DNA of 64,000 bases. Source: Nonomuraea sp. MG754425 (GTDB lineage Bacteria > Actinomycetota > Actinomycetes > Streptosporangiales > Streptosporangiaceae). The stretch spans positions 18,777 through 82,776 of the forward strand of contig NZ_SSXE01000014.1 of NCBI RefSeq assembly GCF_021699195.1. The letters are read 5' to 3'. Below the pieces are notes generated by a model. It saw nothing but the letters and a program-made list of their open reading frames with translations, was not told the DNA's origin and searched no databases. Within the stretch, counting starts at the first letter, position 1; the number at the start of each line of letters is the position of its first letter. Both the position numbers and the translations under genes were made by a program. Shown here piece after piece: positions 52,766 to 60,720 of this stretch.

Positions 52766-54011
52766 AGTTGGCCGGCAGGCCCGGCGTCGTCGGGGGCAGC
52801 GGGCGGTCCGGCGGATGGATGACGTACACCACGCCGCCGCTGCCGGAGCTGCGCAGCCACACCTTCTCGAAGTCGGCCCGCGGGTAGACGTGCCGTACGG
52901 CCGCGTTGCTCGGCGAGGCCGGATCGTTGGCGATCACGTCGCCGTCGGAGGTGAAGCCGACGACGGCCATGAGGTGCCCGTCGGTGCCGTATCCGGCGCC
53001 GGGCAGCTCGCCCTTCTTGAACGACTGCGAGGTGACGACCGGCACGCCCGCCTTGATCAGCAGCTCCAGCTCGGTCAGCGAGCGCAGCCGGGTGACGAAC
53101 GCGTCCATGCCGTACCGGCCCGCGTAGGCCGTGTTGAACGGCCAGTTGCCCGCGCCCTTGTAGGCGTGGTCGTAGGTGTGGCGGGCGGCGTGGTCGACCT
53201 CGGGGTCCGGGTCGGCGGGATCGACCCACGAGGTGTCCTCGGCGCTCGGCCACCGGTCCCAGTAACCGAGCACCATGGTGGTCGAGGTGGGGCTGCACCA
53301 CGCCTCGCCGCCGCCGTCCCACTCGGGGTAGTGGCCCTGGTGCACGTTCTGGGAGCGGCGCGGCACCGCCAGCTCGGTGCCCCACGCGCCGCCGCCGGGG
53401 CTGACCGGCACGGTCTTGCGCTCGGGCACGTGGGAGCTCATCACTCCGGACGTGCGCACGCGCGGCGTCACCCCGGAGCCCGGCGTCCGGTAGAGGGTCA
53501 GGCGGAGCTGGTAGCCGCTCAGCGGCTTGCCCGCCGCCGCGACCAGTGTGTCCGTCGACACCGACGCGTCGGCGTCGCCCTGCCCCGGCACCGAGGTGCG
53601 CAGGATGTCGCCCTCGGCGTAGGACCAGCGGCCCAGCGAGTACCACTTGGTCAGGCCCCCGGCGTTGCGGCCGCGGGCCTCGACCTGCAGCCAGCTCCCC
53701 GGCGGCACGTCCGCGGTCCAGGACGCGACCAGTTCGGTGGCCCCGAAGCCGATGGCCTGCTCGGGGCCGGTCCAGCGGGCGTACTCCCATGTCTTGGTGC
53801 CGAGCGCGTCGGTGTGGGACAGCGTGCCCGCCGCCCGGCCGAACGCCAGCCCGCCGCCGGACGTCGTGCCCTCCGCGGTGCCGGTGGAGAAGTCGGCCCG
53901 CCGGTAGACGACGTCGGGGACGGCCGCGCGCGCCGGTTTCGCCGCCGCGGCGGGATCGGTGACGGGGGCGAGCAGGAGGAGAGCGGACAGGACCACGGTC
54001 AGCGCAGGCAT
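52761..54011 (-). CDS. Secreted C39-family peptidase-like protein
   Basis: A 416-residue exported protein with a signal peptide ending around AAAA. Residues ~35-200 form a beta-rich domain. The C-terminal ~200 residues are a papain-fold C39-type peptidase: Cys239 in GGGEAWCSPTSTTMVLGYW, His346 in TDGHLMAVVGFT and Asp363 in VIANDPAS complete the triad. Similar actinobacterial proteins are secreted cysteine proteases of unknown substrate. It is on the same strand as the caspase-like gene, upstream of it, but a hairpin and 231 bp separate them, so a joint operon is not assured. ATG 54011 has GAGAGGG upstream. Confidence 0.9.
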   Translation of the reverse strand: MPALTVVLSALLLLAPVTDPAAAAKPARAAVPDVVYRRADFSTGTAEGTTSGGGLAFGRAAGTLSHTDALGTKTWEYARWTGPEQAIGFGATELVASWTADVPPGSWLQVEARGRNAGGLTKWYSLGRWSYAEGDILRTSVPGQGDADASVSTDTLVAAAGKPLSGYQLRLTLYRTPGSGVTPRVRTSGVMSSHVPERKTVPVSPGGGAWGTELAVPRRSQNVHQGHYPEWDGGGEAWCSPTSTTMVLGYWDRWPSAEDTSWVDPADPDPEVDHAARHTYDHAYKGAGNWPFNTAYAGRYGMDAFVTRLRSLTELELLIKAGVPVVTSQSFKKGELPGAGYGTDGHLMAVVGFTSDGDVIANDPASPSNAAVRHVYPRADFEKVWLRSSGSGGVVYVIHPPDRPLPPTTPGLPANW

Positions 54012-54173
54012 GAACCCACCCTCTCTGAAGGCGCTCGACGCGGCTGACACTAAGCACGGCGCCCCCGGCAAAGCATCGGGAGATCTACGTATCGGCGGTC
54101 CGTCCGTGGGCGCGTGATCGTTCTGATTGCATGGGGGACGGTGGTGACGCCTCCGAGACGAGAGGAGCGTGAG

Positions 54174-54842
54174 ATGCGGAAATACGTGATCATGGGGGTG
54201 CAGGGCAGCGGCAAGGGCACCCAGAGCGCCCTGCTCGCCGCGGACCTCGATCTGGTGCACATCAGCGTCGGAGAGATCTTCCGCTGGCACGTCAAGCACC
54301 ACACCAAGCTCGGCGCGCAGGTCCGGCGGCTGCTGGTGGCCGGAGAACTGGTCGGCGACGACCTGGTGGAGGTCGTCGTCAGAGACCGCCTCCACCTGCA
54401 CGACTGGAACTACGGGTTCGTCATCGACGGCTTCCCCCGCAACCGCCGCCAGGCGGAGTTCTTCCTGGAGAGCTACGACCTCGACGGCGTGATCCACCTC
54501 GACCTGCCGGACGACGAGGTGCGCCGCCGCGTCCTGGCCCGCCGGCTGTGCTCGCGGTGCGGCATGGACTACAACCTCATCGCCCACCGCCCCGAGGTGG
54601 ACGGCCGCTGCGACGTGTGCGGCGGCGACCTGGTCACCCGCGCGGACGACACCCCCGAGGCGCTGGCCCGGCGGCTGGCCGACTACCACGACAAGATCGA
54701 CCCGGTGATCGAGTTGTTCCGGCGCAAGGAGTACGTGATGACCGTCGACGCCCGCGCGGACAAGGCCACCGTCCAGCGGGCGATCCGCACCCGGTTCAAC
54801 CTGCCGCCGTACCTGCCGGAGGGGGCCCGCCCGGCCCGCTGA
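54174..54842 (+). CDS. adk: Adenylate kinase with zinc-binding lid (probable second copy)
   Basis: A 222-residue nucleoside-monophosphate kinase (AMP + ATP to 2 ADP). The P-loop is GVQGSGKGT rather than the usual GAPGAGKGT; the NMP-binding region (HISVGEIFRWHV), FVIDGFPRNRRQAEF, and the lid with four Cys (CSRCGMDYN and CDVCGG) are intact, followed by RLADYHDKIDPVIELF. Actinobacterial housekeeping adk normally sits in the ribosomal-protein region next to secY, so this isolated copy is likely a paralogue. ATG 54174 has AGGAG upstream. Confidence 0.92.
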   Translation: MRKYVIMGVQGSGKGTQSALLAADLDLVHISVGEIFRWHVKHHTKLGAQVRRLLVAGELVGDDLVEVVVRDRLHLHDWNYGFVIDGFPRNRRQAEFFLESYDLDGVIHLDLPDDEVRRRVLARRLCSRCGMDYNLIAHRPEVDGRCDVCGGDLVTRADDTPEALARRLADYHDKIDPVIELFRRKEYVMTVDARADKATVQRAIRTRFNLPPYLPEGARPAR

Positions 54843-54987
54843 CCCCGCGGCGGCGGATCGGCATTGTCAAATGAAGCGCCAAAGAATTACCCGCGTCCGC
54901 ATATTCGTGCCGGTGGATAATCGTTTTCCCGAATAGTCTCTCCGTGAAATCCTCTCGATTTCCTGGCCGTGAGGAAGGGGCGGGGGC

Positions 54988-55779
54988 ATGGCGGGCGGCA
55001 ACGCGACGAGGGAGCGGGCGCCACGCGGCGGCGGGGACAGGCGTCGTGGCGCGGTCCGGGCGGTGCTCGGAACCCTGCTCGCCGCCGTGCTGGGCCTGGT
55101 CAGCGGCTTCGGCGTCTCCGGCCTCGGCCTGGACGCGTACGGTCCCGCGCTGACGTGGGTGATCATCGCCTGGACGCTGATCGCGATGGTGGCCGTCGGC
55201 CTGTGGCCGCTGTTGCGCGGCGTCCGGCGCACCCGGGCCCGCCTGGCGCTGGCCGGTGGCGCGCTGGCGGTGCTGGCCGCGGTGTCCGTCTGGATCGTGG
55301 TGCTCGGCAGGCCCGGCGACGGCGTCGACCCCGTCGCTCAGGGGTGCCGGTTTCTGAGCGGCACCCACCAGATCTCCGCCGGCGCGGACATCGCCAGGAG
55401 CTGGGGCATCATCGGCAGCCTCACGCTCGTGCACAACCCCCACCCCAAGTGCGGGATGGTCTGGGCGCAGTTCCTGACGTCCGAGGACGAGGGCACGCGC
55501 CGGCCGACCTTCCGCGAGCAGCGGATCGCCACCGTCTCGCTCGACGTCGTCCGGGTGTCCCCGGCGGGCCGCCAGAGCGCCGCGTGGCGCTACGACGCCG
55601 CGCCCGCGGGCGCGGCGGACCCCCGGGACATCTGGACCCCGGGGCTGCGCCTCGAGGACGGCGTCTACGAGGCGAACATCAGCATCCTGTTCGCCGGCGG
55701 CGAGCCCGCGAACGTCCACCTCACCTGGGACACCGACAAGCCCTCCGTGCCCGCCGCGGCCGTCGCCGTCGCGGGCTGA
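54988..55779 (+). CDS. Membrane protein of unknown function upstream of the RIP gene
   Basis: A 263-residue protein. Three membrane helices lie in the first 110 residues (AVLGTLLAAVLGLVSGFGV; LTWVIIAWTLIAMVAVGLW; LALAGGALAVLAAVSVWIVV), followed by an outer domain of ~150 residues with two Cys (GCRFLSG and HPKCGMVWAQFL) and beta strands. I do not recognise a family. It precedes the RIP gene by about 130 bp in the same direction, so it could be cotranscribed and might protect or anchor, but that is conjecture. Confidence 0.75.
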   Translation: MAGGNATRERAPRGGGDRRRGAVRAVLGTLLAAVLGLVSGFGVSGLGLDAYGPALTWVIIAWTLIAMVAVGLWPLLRGVRRTRARLALAGGALAVLAAVSVWIVVLGRPGDGVDPVAQGCRFLSGTHQISAGADIARSWGIIGSLTLVHNPHPKCGMVWAQFLTSEDEGTRRPTFREQRIATVSLDVVRVSPAGRQSAAWRYDAAPAGAADPRDIWTPGLRLEDGVYEANISILFAGGEPANVHLTWDTDKPSVPAAAVAVAG

Positions 55780-55908
55780 CGGCCGGCCGTCAGCTCCGTC
55801 GAATGTCGGTGAAAAAGCTGGGTTGCCTGTATTGCGTGCATGTGTGATGCGGGAGAGTATGCGACTGTCAACGGATCGATCTTGGATCGGCGGGGAGGGG
55901 TTGACGGG

Positions 55909-56727
55909 GTGGAACGTGCCGATGAGGCGACTCCACAGGAAAGTGACACGCTGACCTTCGGCTACGACAATGTGACGACCAGGGAAGACTTCCTGGCCGT
56001 CGTGCAATTCCTGCGCAACGGTTTCAACTCCTATGCCGACGGCGCGGCGGACGGCAATTTCATGCACGCCAACTTCCTGCTCCAGGACGGCGCCACCTCC
56101 GTCCAGCTCTACTTCCAGAAAAAGGATCTCTATCTGGTGGGATGGGCGATCGACGGCGGCCTCGGCGACTACATCGGGGCGGGCGACGAGGCTCGCCCCG
56201 CCGGAGCGGTCAAGATGAACCCGGGCAGCGACATGCCTGTCGCCTACACCGTCGGCAGCGCCGACAGCGTGTTGCTGAGCCGGAAGATCATGGAGGACGC
56301 CCTGGCCGCCCTCTACAACTACGCGCAGAACTACCGGTTCTACCTGGACAGGGGGCGAACGGGCCCGCCCCCCAAGCCGGGCAACGCCACGGAGTCCTTT
56401 CAGTTGATCATCAGGATGACCGCGGAGATGGCCAGGTTCGGCGCGTACTGCGATCACTTCGCGACGGACCATTGGGAGCGTGGCTGGGATCAACTGACCG
56501 GCATCCAGGTGGGGAGCGAGCGCTTCCCGCCGTTCAGAACGGTGATCAACATGTGGGGGGACGTGACGAAGACGGCGAAGGGCCTGCAGAACTCGGTGAC
56601 CTACCTCGGCGAGGACAGGACGTCGAAGACGATAACCACGGCCCAGGCCATCACCATCCTGGGACAAGGGGCGCAGATGCGCTTACCCGCCGACCCTCCG
56701 CAGACCGGTACGAGACGCAGGAGGTGA
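55909..56727 (+). CDS. Ribosome-inactivating protein (rRNA N-glycosidase, ricin A-chain type)
   Basis: A 272-residue protein of the RIP family, which removes one adenine from the sarcin-ricin loop of large rRNA and stops translation. Alignable active-site segments: YLVGWAID for the substrate-stacking Tyr (Tyr75); MTAEMARFGAYCDHF for the catalytic Glu-Arg pair (Glu173, Arg176), matching the MISEAARFQYIE motif of ricin; and WDQLTGIQ for the conserved Trp (Trp193). The helix MEDALAALYNYAQ before it also matches. The second stacking Tyr seems replaced (VGSADSVLL). GTG 55909 has a GGGGAGGGG ribosome site; ATG 55840 has none. No signal peptide or lectin chain. Three bp later the next large gene starts, so it leads an operon. 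Confidence 0.85.
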   Translation: MERADEATPQESDTLTFGYDNVTTREDFLAVVQFLRNGFNSYADGAADGNFMHANFLLQDGATSVQLYFQKKDLYLVGWAIDGGLGDYIGAGDEARPAGAVKMNPGSDMPVAYTVGSADSVLLSRKIMEDALAALYNYAQNYRFYLDRGRTGPPPKPGNATESFQLIIRMTAEMARFGAYCDHFATDHWERGWDQLTGIQVGSERFPPFRTVINMWGDVTKTAKGLQNSVTYLGEDRTSKTITTAQAITILGQGAQMRLPADPPQTGTRRRR

Positions 56728-56730
56728 GCC

Positions 56731-59700
56731 GTGGCCGAACCAGACTCCGGCGCAGTGGATCTTGACGCCCTGCGCGCGCACGTCCTGAGCCTGGGTGACC
56801 TGCCGGTGCTGAGCGCCGCCGACACCGCGCTGCCCGAGCGGTTACGCGACCTGCTTGGCACGTTCCCGAACGGCGCCTGCCAGGGGACCGGATCCGGGCC
56901 GCCGGCGCTGGACGCGGGGAACACGACGCTGACACTGTCGCTGACGTGCGCGTCCTTCGCCTGGCCGGCCGGCGCGAGCGCGACCGTCGTGACGAACGGC
57001 GTGACGGTGACCGTCACGAACCGGGGCGCGGTCACCCTCACGCTCGGTGGAACGTTCGACAAGGTCGAGGTGACCTCGACCGTGACCGCGGCCCGTACCG
57101 CGCAGGTGACCGCCGCCGTGCGGCCGGTCCGGCCGGGCGCGTTCGGCGCCGCGCTGGAGGAACTGGGCGAGCGTTTCGGCGGGGCCGCGTGGCCGAGCGC
57201 CAAGACGGGGCTCAGCGAGTTCGGGTTCGACCTCGGCGACGTGGCCGGCTTCGACTACCGCCTGGAGAAGGGGCAGCAGGGCGGCTACAAGGTGGCGTCC
57301 GTGGCGGTGGTGGCCGATCTGGACGTCAAGTCGCTTCCCCTCCAGGTCGCCGTGTGGCTGCCCGACCTGCGGGTCACCGGCCGGGTGCGCGGGGACGCGC
57401 CGGTCGGGGTCGCGTCGCTGCTGGAGTCGTTCGGCGTCCCCGCCGGTGAGCTGCCCGGCGAACTCGCCATCGGCGACCTGAGGTTCGCCGCCGCCCTCGG
57501 CCGCGCCTACATCCTGCGGATGAAGGTCACCGGCCTGTGGACGATCGGCTCCTTCGGCCTCACCTCCCTGTCGCTGGACCTGGCCTACAACAGCGCCGAG
57601 AAGTTCGTGGCCACCGTCGCGGGCACCGCGGCGATCGGCTCGTCCCTGGACATCGCGCTCTCCGCGACCAGGAGCGGCGGCGCGACGGGCGGCTGGACGT
57701 TCCAGGGCGGCCTGGCCCCCGACACGGATCTCGGGGTGGCCGACCTGGTCGCGGCGCTGGGGCTGACGGACGTGCCCGAGCCGGTCAAGAGCCTGGAGCT
57801 GACCAGCCTGTGGTTCACGCACACCACGGGCTCGGGCGGCTACGACGTCAGGCTGCGCGGCGACATGACGATCGCGGACGGGGTGCGCGCCTCGCTCGGG
57901 GTGACGGCCACCCACGACCGGTCGGGCACCCGTTACGCCGGCACGCTGGAGGTGGACGGCTACGACTTCGAGGTCGTCTTCGACAAGGACCGGTCGGGCG
58001 TGGACGTGCTCGCCGCCGCCTTCCGCGGCCCCGAAGGGGGCCTCGAGATCGTGTTGCGCGACTGGGTGGCGCACCTGTCGGAGGACCTGGCGGAAGAGGT
58101 CCCCGACAGCCTGCGGATCGGCCTGAAGGACGCCAAGTTCGTCCGGGTCAAGCCGCCGGACGGCCCGGCGCGGTTCTGCCTGGGCATCGACCTGTCGGCG
58201 GACATCGACCTCTCCCAGCTTCCCCTGGTGGGCGGGTTCGTGTCGGCGGCGGGGAGCCTGGCCGTCCAGAACCTGCAGATCCTCTACAGTTCCGGTGACT
58301 TCTCCCCGCAGGCGGTCGGCGTGGTCAACGGGCTGCTGGACGGGGTCGTGCCGCTGCCGGAGGCCGGGCTGAAGGCGGGCGTGGCGGCCCTGGCGGAGCT
58401 GAACATCGGCGGCCAGAGCACCCCGATCGCCCTCGGCGTGCCGGCCACGAACGCCCCCACCCCCTCGGGAGGCGGGCAGTCCCGCGCCCCGGCGACACAG
58501 GGCAGCGGTTCCGCACCGTCCGGGAAGGCGGGCTCCACCGGGCAGTGGATCACGGTGCAGAAGAAGCTCGGCGTCGTCCAGATCAACCGGGTGGGCGTGA
58601 TCTACCAGCACAACGTGCTGCTGTTCGCGCTGGACGCCGGGGTCACGCTGGGGCCGCTGTCGATGACGTTCGACGGGCTGGCGGTCGGCTCGCCCCTGAA
58701 CAAGTTCGAGCCGACGTTCAACCTGGACGGTCTCGGCATCTCCTACGACGCCCCTCCGGTGCGGATCTCCGCCGCGCTGCTGCACCTGCCGGACGACCTG
58801 CTCGCCCCCGGGGTGGCCTTCCAGTACGACGGCACCGCCACGATCGCCCTGCCGGACTTCTCGCTGGCCGCCATCGGCTCCTACGCCCAGTTGACCAGCG
58901 GCGAGCCGTCGCTGTTCGTCTTCGCCCAGCTCGAAGGCCCCCTGCTGGAGCTGCCGCCGGTGCTGATCAACGGGCTGATGGCCGGGTTCGGCTTCAACCG
59001 GGAACTGGCCATGCCGTCGGCCGCGGAGGTGACCGGCTACCCGCTGCTCGTGCTGAACAAGCAGGGCCCGGATGCGAACCAGGACAAACCCTCCTTCGTG
59101 CTGGACGTCCTGGAAGGGCGGGAACCGGCCGTGCCCGGGACCACGCCCCGGCAGTGGATCGCCCCGCGCGAGGGCTCGTACTGGCTCGCCCTCGGGGTGG
59201 AGTTCAACACGGCCGACGTGGTGAACGCCAAGGTGCTGCTGGCCGCCGAGTTCGGCCACGAACTGGTGCTGGCCGTCCTGGGGATCGCCACCCTGCAACT
59301 GCCGCAGCCGTCCGAGTCGGCCACCCGCACCTACGTCTACGCCGAACTCGGCCTGGAAGCCGTCATCCGGCCGAACCAGGGCAGCTTCGAACTGGCCGCG
59401 CAACTGTCGCCGGCCTCGTACGTGCTCACCCCCGCCTGCCACCTCACCGGCGGCTTCGCCTGCGCGTTCTGGTACGGGCCGAACCCGAACGCCGGGCAGT
59501 TCGTCATCACGCTCGGCGGCTACCACCCGGCCTTCCAGGTGCCCGCGCACTACCCCAAGGTGCCCCGGCTGGGCATCGACTGGACGGTCAGCGACTGCGT
59601 CTCGATCAAGGCGCAGGCGTACCTGGCCGTCACGCCCTCGTGCGCGATGGCGGGCGGGAGGCTGGAGGCCGTCTTCCACTCGGGCCCGCTGCGGGCCTGG

Positions 59701-60720
59701 TTCACCGCGCAGGCCGACCTGCTGGTGTCGTGGCGGCCCTTCCACTTCGACGCGAGCATCTCGGTGAGCATCGGCGCCTCGCTCAAGGTGGACGTCCTGT
59801 TCGTGCACAAGACCCTCACCGCCTCCGTCGGCGCCGACCTGGCCCTGTGGGGGCCGCCGACCGGCGGCGTGGTCTCCGCGCACCTGCTGTGCATCACCGT
59901 GACGGTCTCCTTCGGCGCGGGACGCCACGGATCCGGCAGCAAGACGCTGGCCTGGGAGGAGTTCGCGGGCCTGCTGCCCCAGCCGCAGGACATGATCACC
60001 ATCGCCCCGGTCAGCGGCCTGGACAAGAGCGTCGACGACGGCCAGGGCGGCAAGAGATGGCTGGTCCGCGCCCGCGACCTGCGGCTGTTCACCCAGTCCG
60101 CGATTCCGGCCAGCCACCTGCGCTTCGGCGAGCAGCCGCTGGCCGCGTCCGACCCCGACGACGGCCCCCTGGTCGACATCCGTCCGATGAAACTCGGTGG
60201 CCTGGTCGGCGAGCACCGCCTGAGACTCCTCTTCGAGGACGAACCCGCCTCGGCCGACGCCTGGACGCTGACCCCCCGCGTCCGCACCGTGCCCGCGCAG
60301 CTCTGGGGCGCCCCCCTCACCCTGCTGGAGGAGTTCTTCGGCAGGCCCACCGCGGACGTGGTCGCCGGCCTGCCCGTCGGCTACGACCTCCAGGCGCCCC
60401 GTCCCGACCTGGCCGCCTCACGCGGGGTGTTCCCCCTCAGCGAGTACACCGAGGACGAACTCCCGCCCGGCGTGTCACCCCTGCCCCCGCACCCCGCCGC
60501 CAACGCCGACTTCGCCTCCGCCGACGATCCGTCGTGCGTGGACCTCATCGGCCGCACCGACCAGGCGGACGCCAGGGCCGGACGCGATCAGCTCTACGCC
60601 GCGCTGGCCGACGCCAAGCTGTTCACCGGCCCCAACGACCCCCTGACCCACCTGGCGCGCGACGCCGGCCACCTGTTCAGCCAAGCCCCCATGACCCAGG
60701 ACACCGGGAGCCGGACGTGA
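56731..60720 (+). CDS. Very large DUF6603-like protein (1329 aa)
   Basis: A beta-rich repeat-like protein. The N-terminal ~540 residues have many strands with recurrent 'VADLDVKSL', 'LSLDLAYNS', 'ADIDLSQLPL' patterns. A Ser/Pro/Gly linker (~570-605) precedes the conserved DUF6603-type core: FEPTFNLDGLGISYDAPPV, then SLAAIGSYAQL, GEPSLFVFAQLEGPLLELP, and GLMAGFGFNREL. There is no signal peptide or membrane segment. Proteins of this family occur in bacteria and fungi and have no established function. The ribosome site GGAGGTGA overlaps the RIP stop codon, so translation is coupled to the RIP. Confidence 0.85.
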   Translation: MAEPDSGAVDLDALRAHVLSLGDLPVLSAADTALPERLRDLLGTFPNGACQGTGSGPPALDAGNTTLTLSLTCASFAWPAGASATVVTNGVTVTVTNRGAVTLTLGGTFDKVEVTSTVTAARTAQVTAAVRPVRPGAFGAALEELGERFGGAAWPSAKTGLSEFGFDLGDVAGFDYRLEKGQQGGYKVASVAVVADLDVKSLPLQVAVWLPDLRVTGRVRGDAPVGVASLLESFGVPAGELPGELAIGDLRFAAALGRAYILRMKVTGLWTIGSFGLTSLSLDLAYNSAEKFVATVAGTAAIGSSLDIALSATRSGGATGGWTFQGGLAPDTDLGVADLVAALGLTDVPEPVKSLELTSLWFTHTTGSGGYDVRLRGDMTIADGVRASLGVTATHDRSGTRYAGTLEVDGYDFEVVFDKDRSGVDVLAAAFRGPEGGLEIVLRDWVAHLSEDLAEEVPDSLRIGLKDAKFVRVKPPDGPARFCLGIDLSADIDLSQLPLVGGFVSAAGSLAVQNLQILYSSGDFSPQAVGVVNGLLDGVVPLPEAGLKAGVAALAELNIGGQSTPIALGVPATNAPTPSGGGQSRAPATQGSGSAPSGKAGSTGQWITVQKKLGVVQINRVGVIYQHNVLLFALDAGVTLGPLSMTFDGLAVGSPLNKFEPTFNLDGLGISYDAPPVRISAALLHLPDDLLAPGVAFQYDGTATIALPDFSLAAIGSYAQLTSGEPSLFVFAQLEGPLLELPPVLINGLMAGFGFNRELAMPSAAEVTGYPLLVLNKQGPDANQDKPSFVLDVLEGREPAVPGTTPRQWIAPREGSYWLALGVEFNTADVVNAKVLLAAEFGHELVLAVLGIATLQLPQPSESATRTYVYAELGLEAVIRPNQGSFELAAQLSPASYVLTPACHLTGGFACAFWYGPNPNAGQFVITLGGYHPAFQVPAHYPKVPRLGIDWTVSDCVSIKAQAYLAVTPSCAMAGGRLEAVFHSGPLRAWFTAQADLLVSWRPFHFDASISVSIGASLKVDVLFVHKTLTASVGADLALWGPPTGGVVSAHLLCITVTVSFGAGRHGSGSKTLAWEEFAGLLPQPQDMITIAPVSGLDKSVDDGQGGKRWLVRARDLRLFTQSAIPASHLRFGEQPLAASDPDDGPLVDIRPMKLGGLVGEHRLRLLFEDEPASADAWTLTPRVRTVPAQLWGAPLTLLEEFFGRPTADVVAGLPVGYDLQAPRPDLAASRGVFPLSEYTEDELPPGVSPLPPHPAANADFASADDPSCVDLIGRTDQADARAGRDQLYAALADAKLFTGPNDPLTHLARDAGHLFSQAPMTQDTGSRT

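Noticed and set aside
46698..54047. 2449-residue open frame on the + strand across the caspase-like and C39 genes
   Set aside because: It is opposite strongly supported genes and has the Arg/Ala/Gly/Pro-rich composition typical of antisense frames in very GC-rich DNA; no domain is recognisable.
55840..55908. ATG 55840 as start of the RIP
   Set aside because: No ribosome site precedes it, whereas GTG 55909 has GGGGAGGGG at a good distance and still includes the whole RIP fold.
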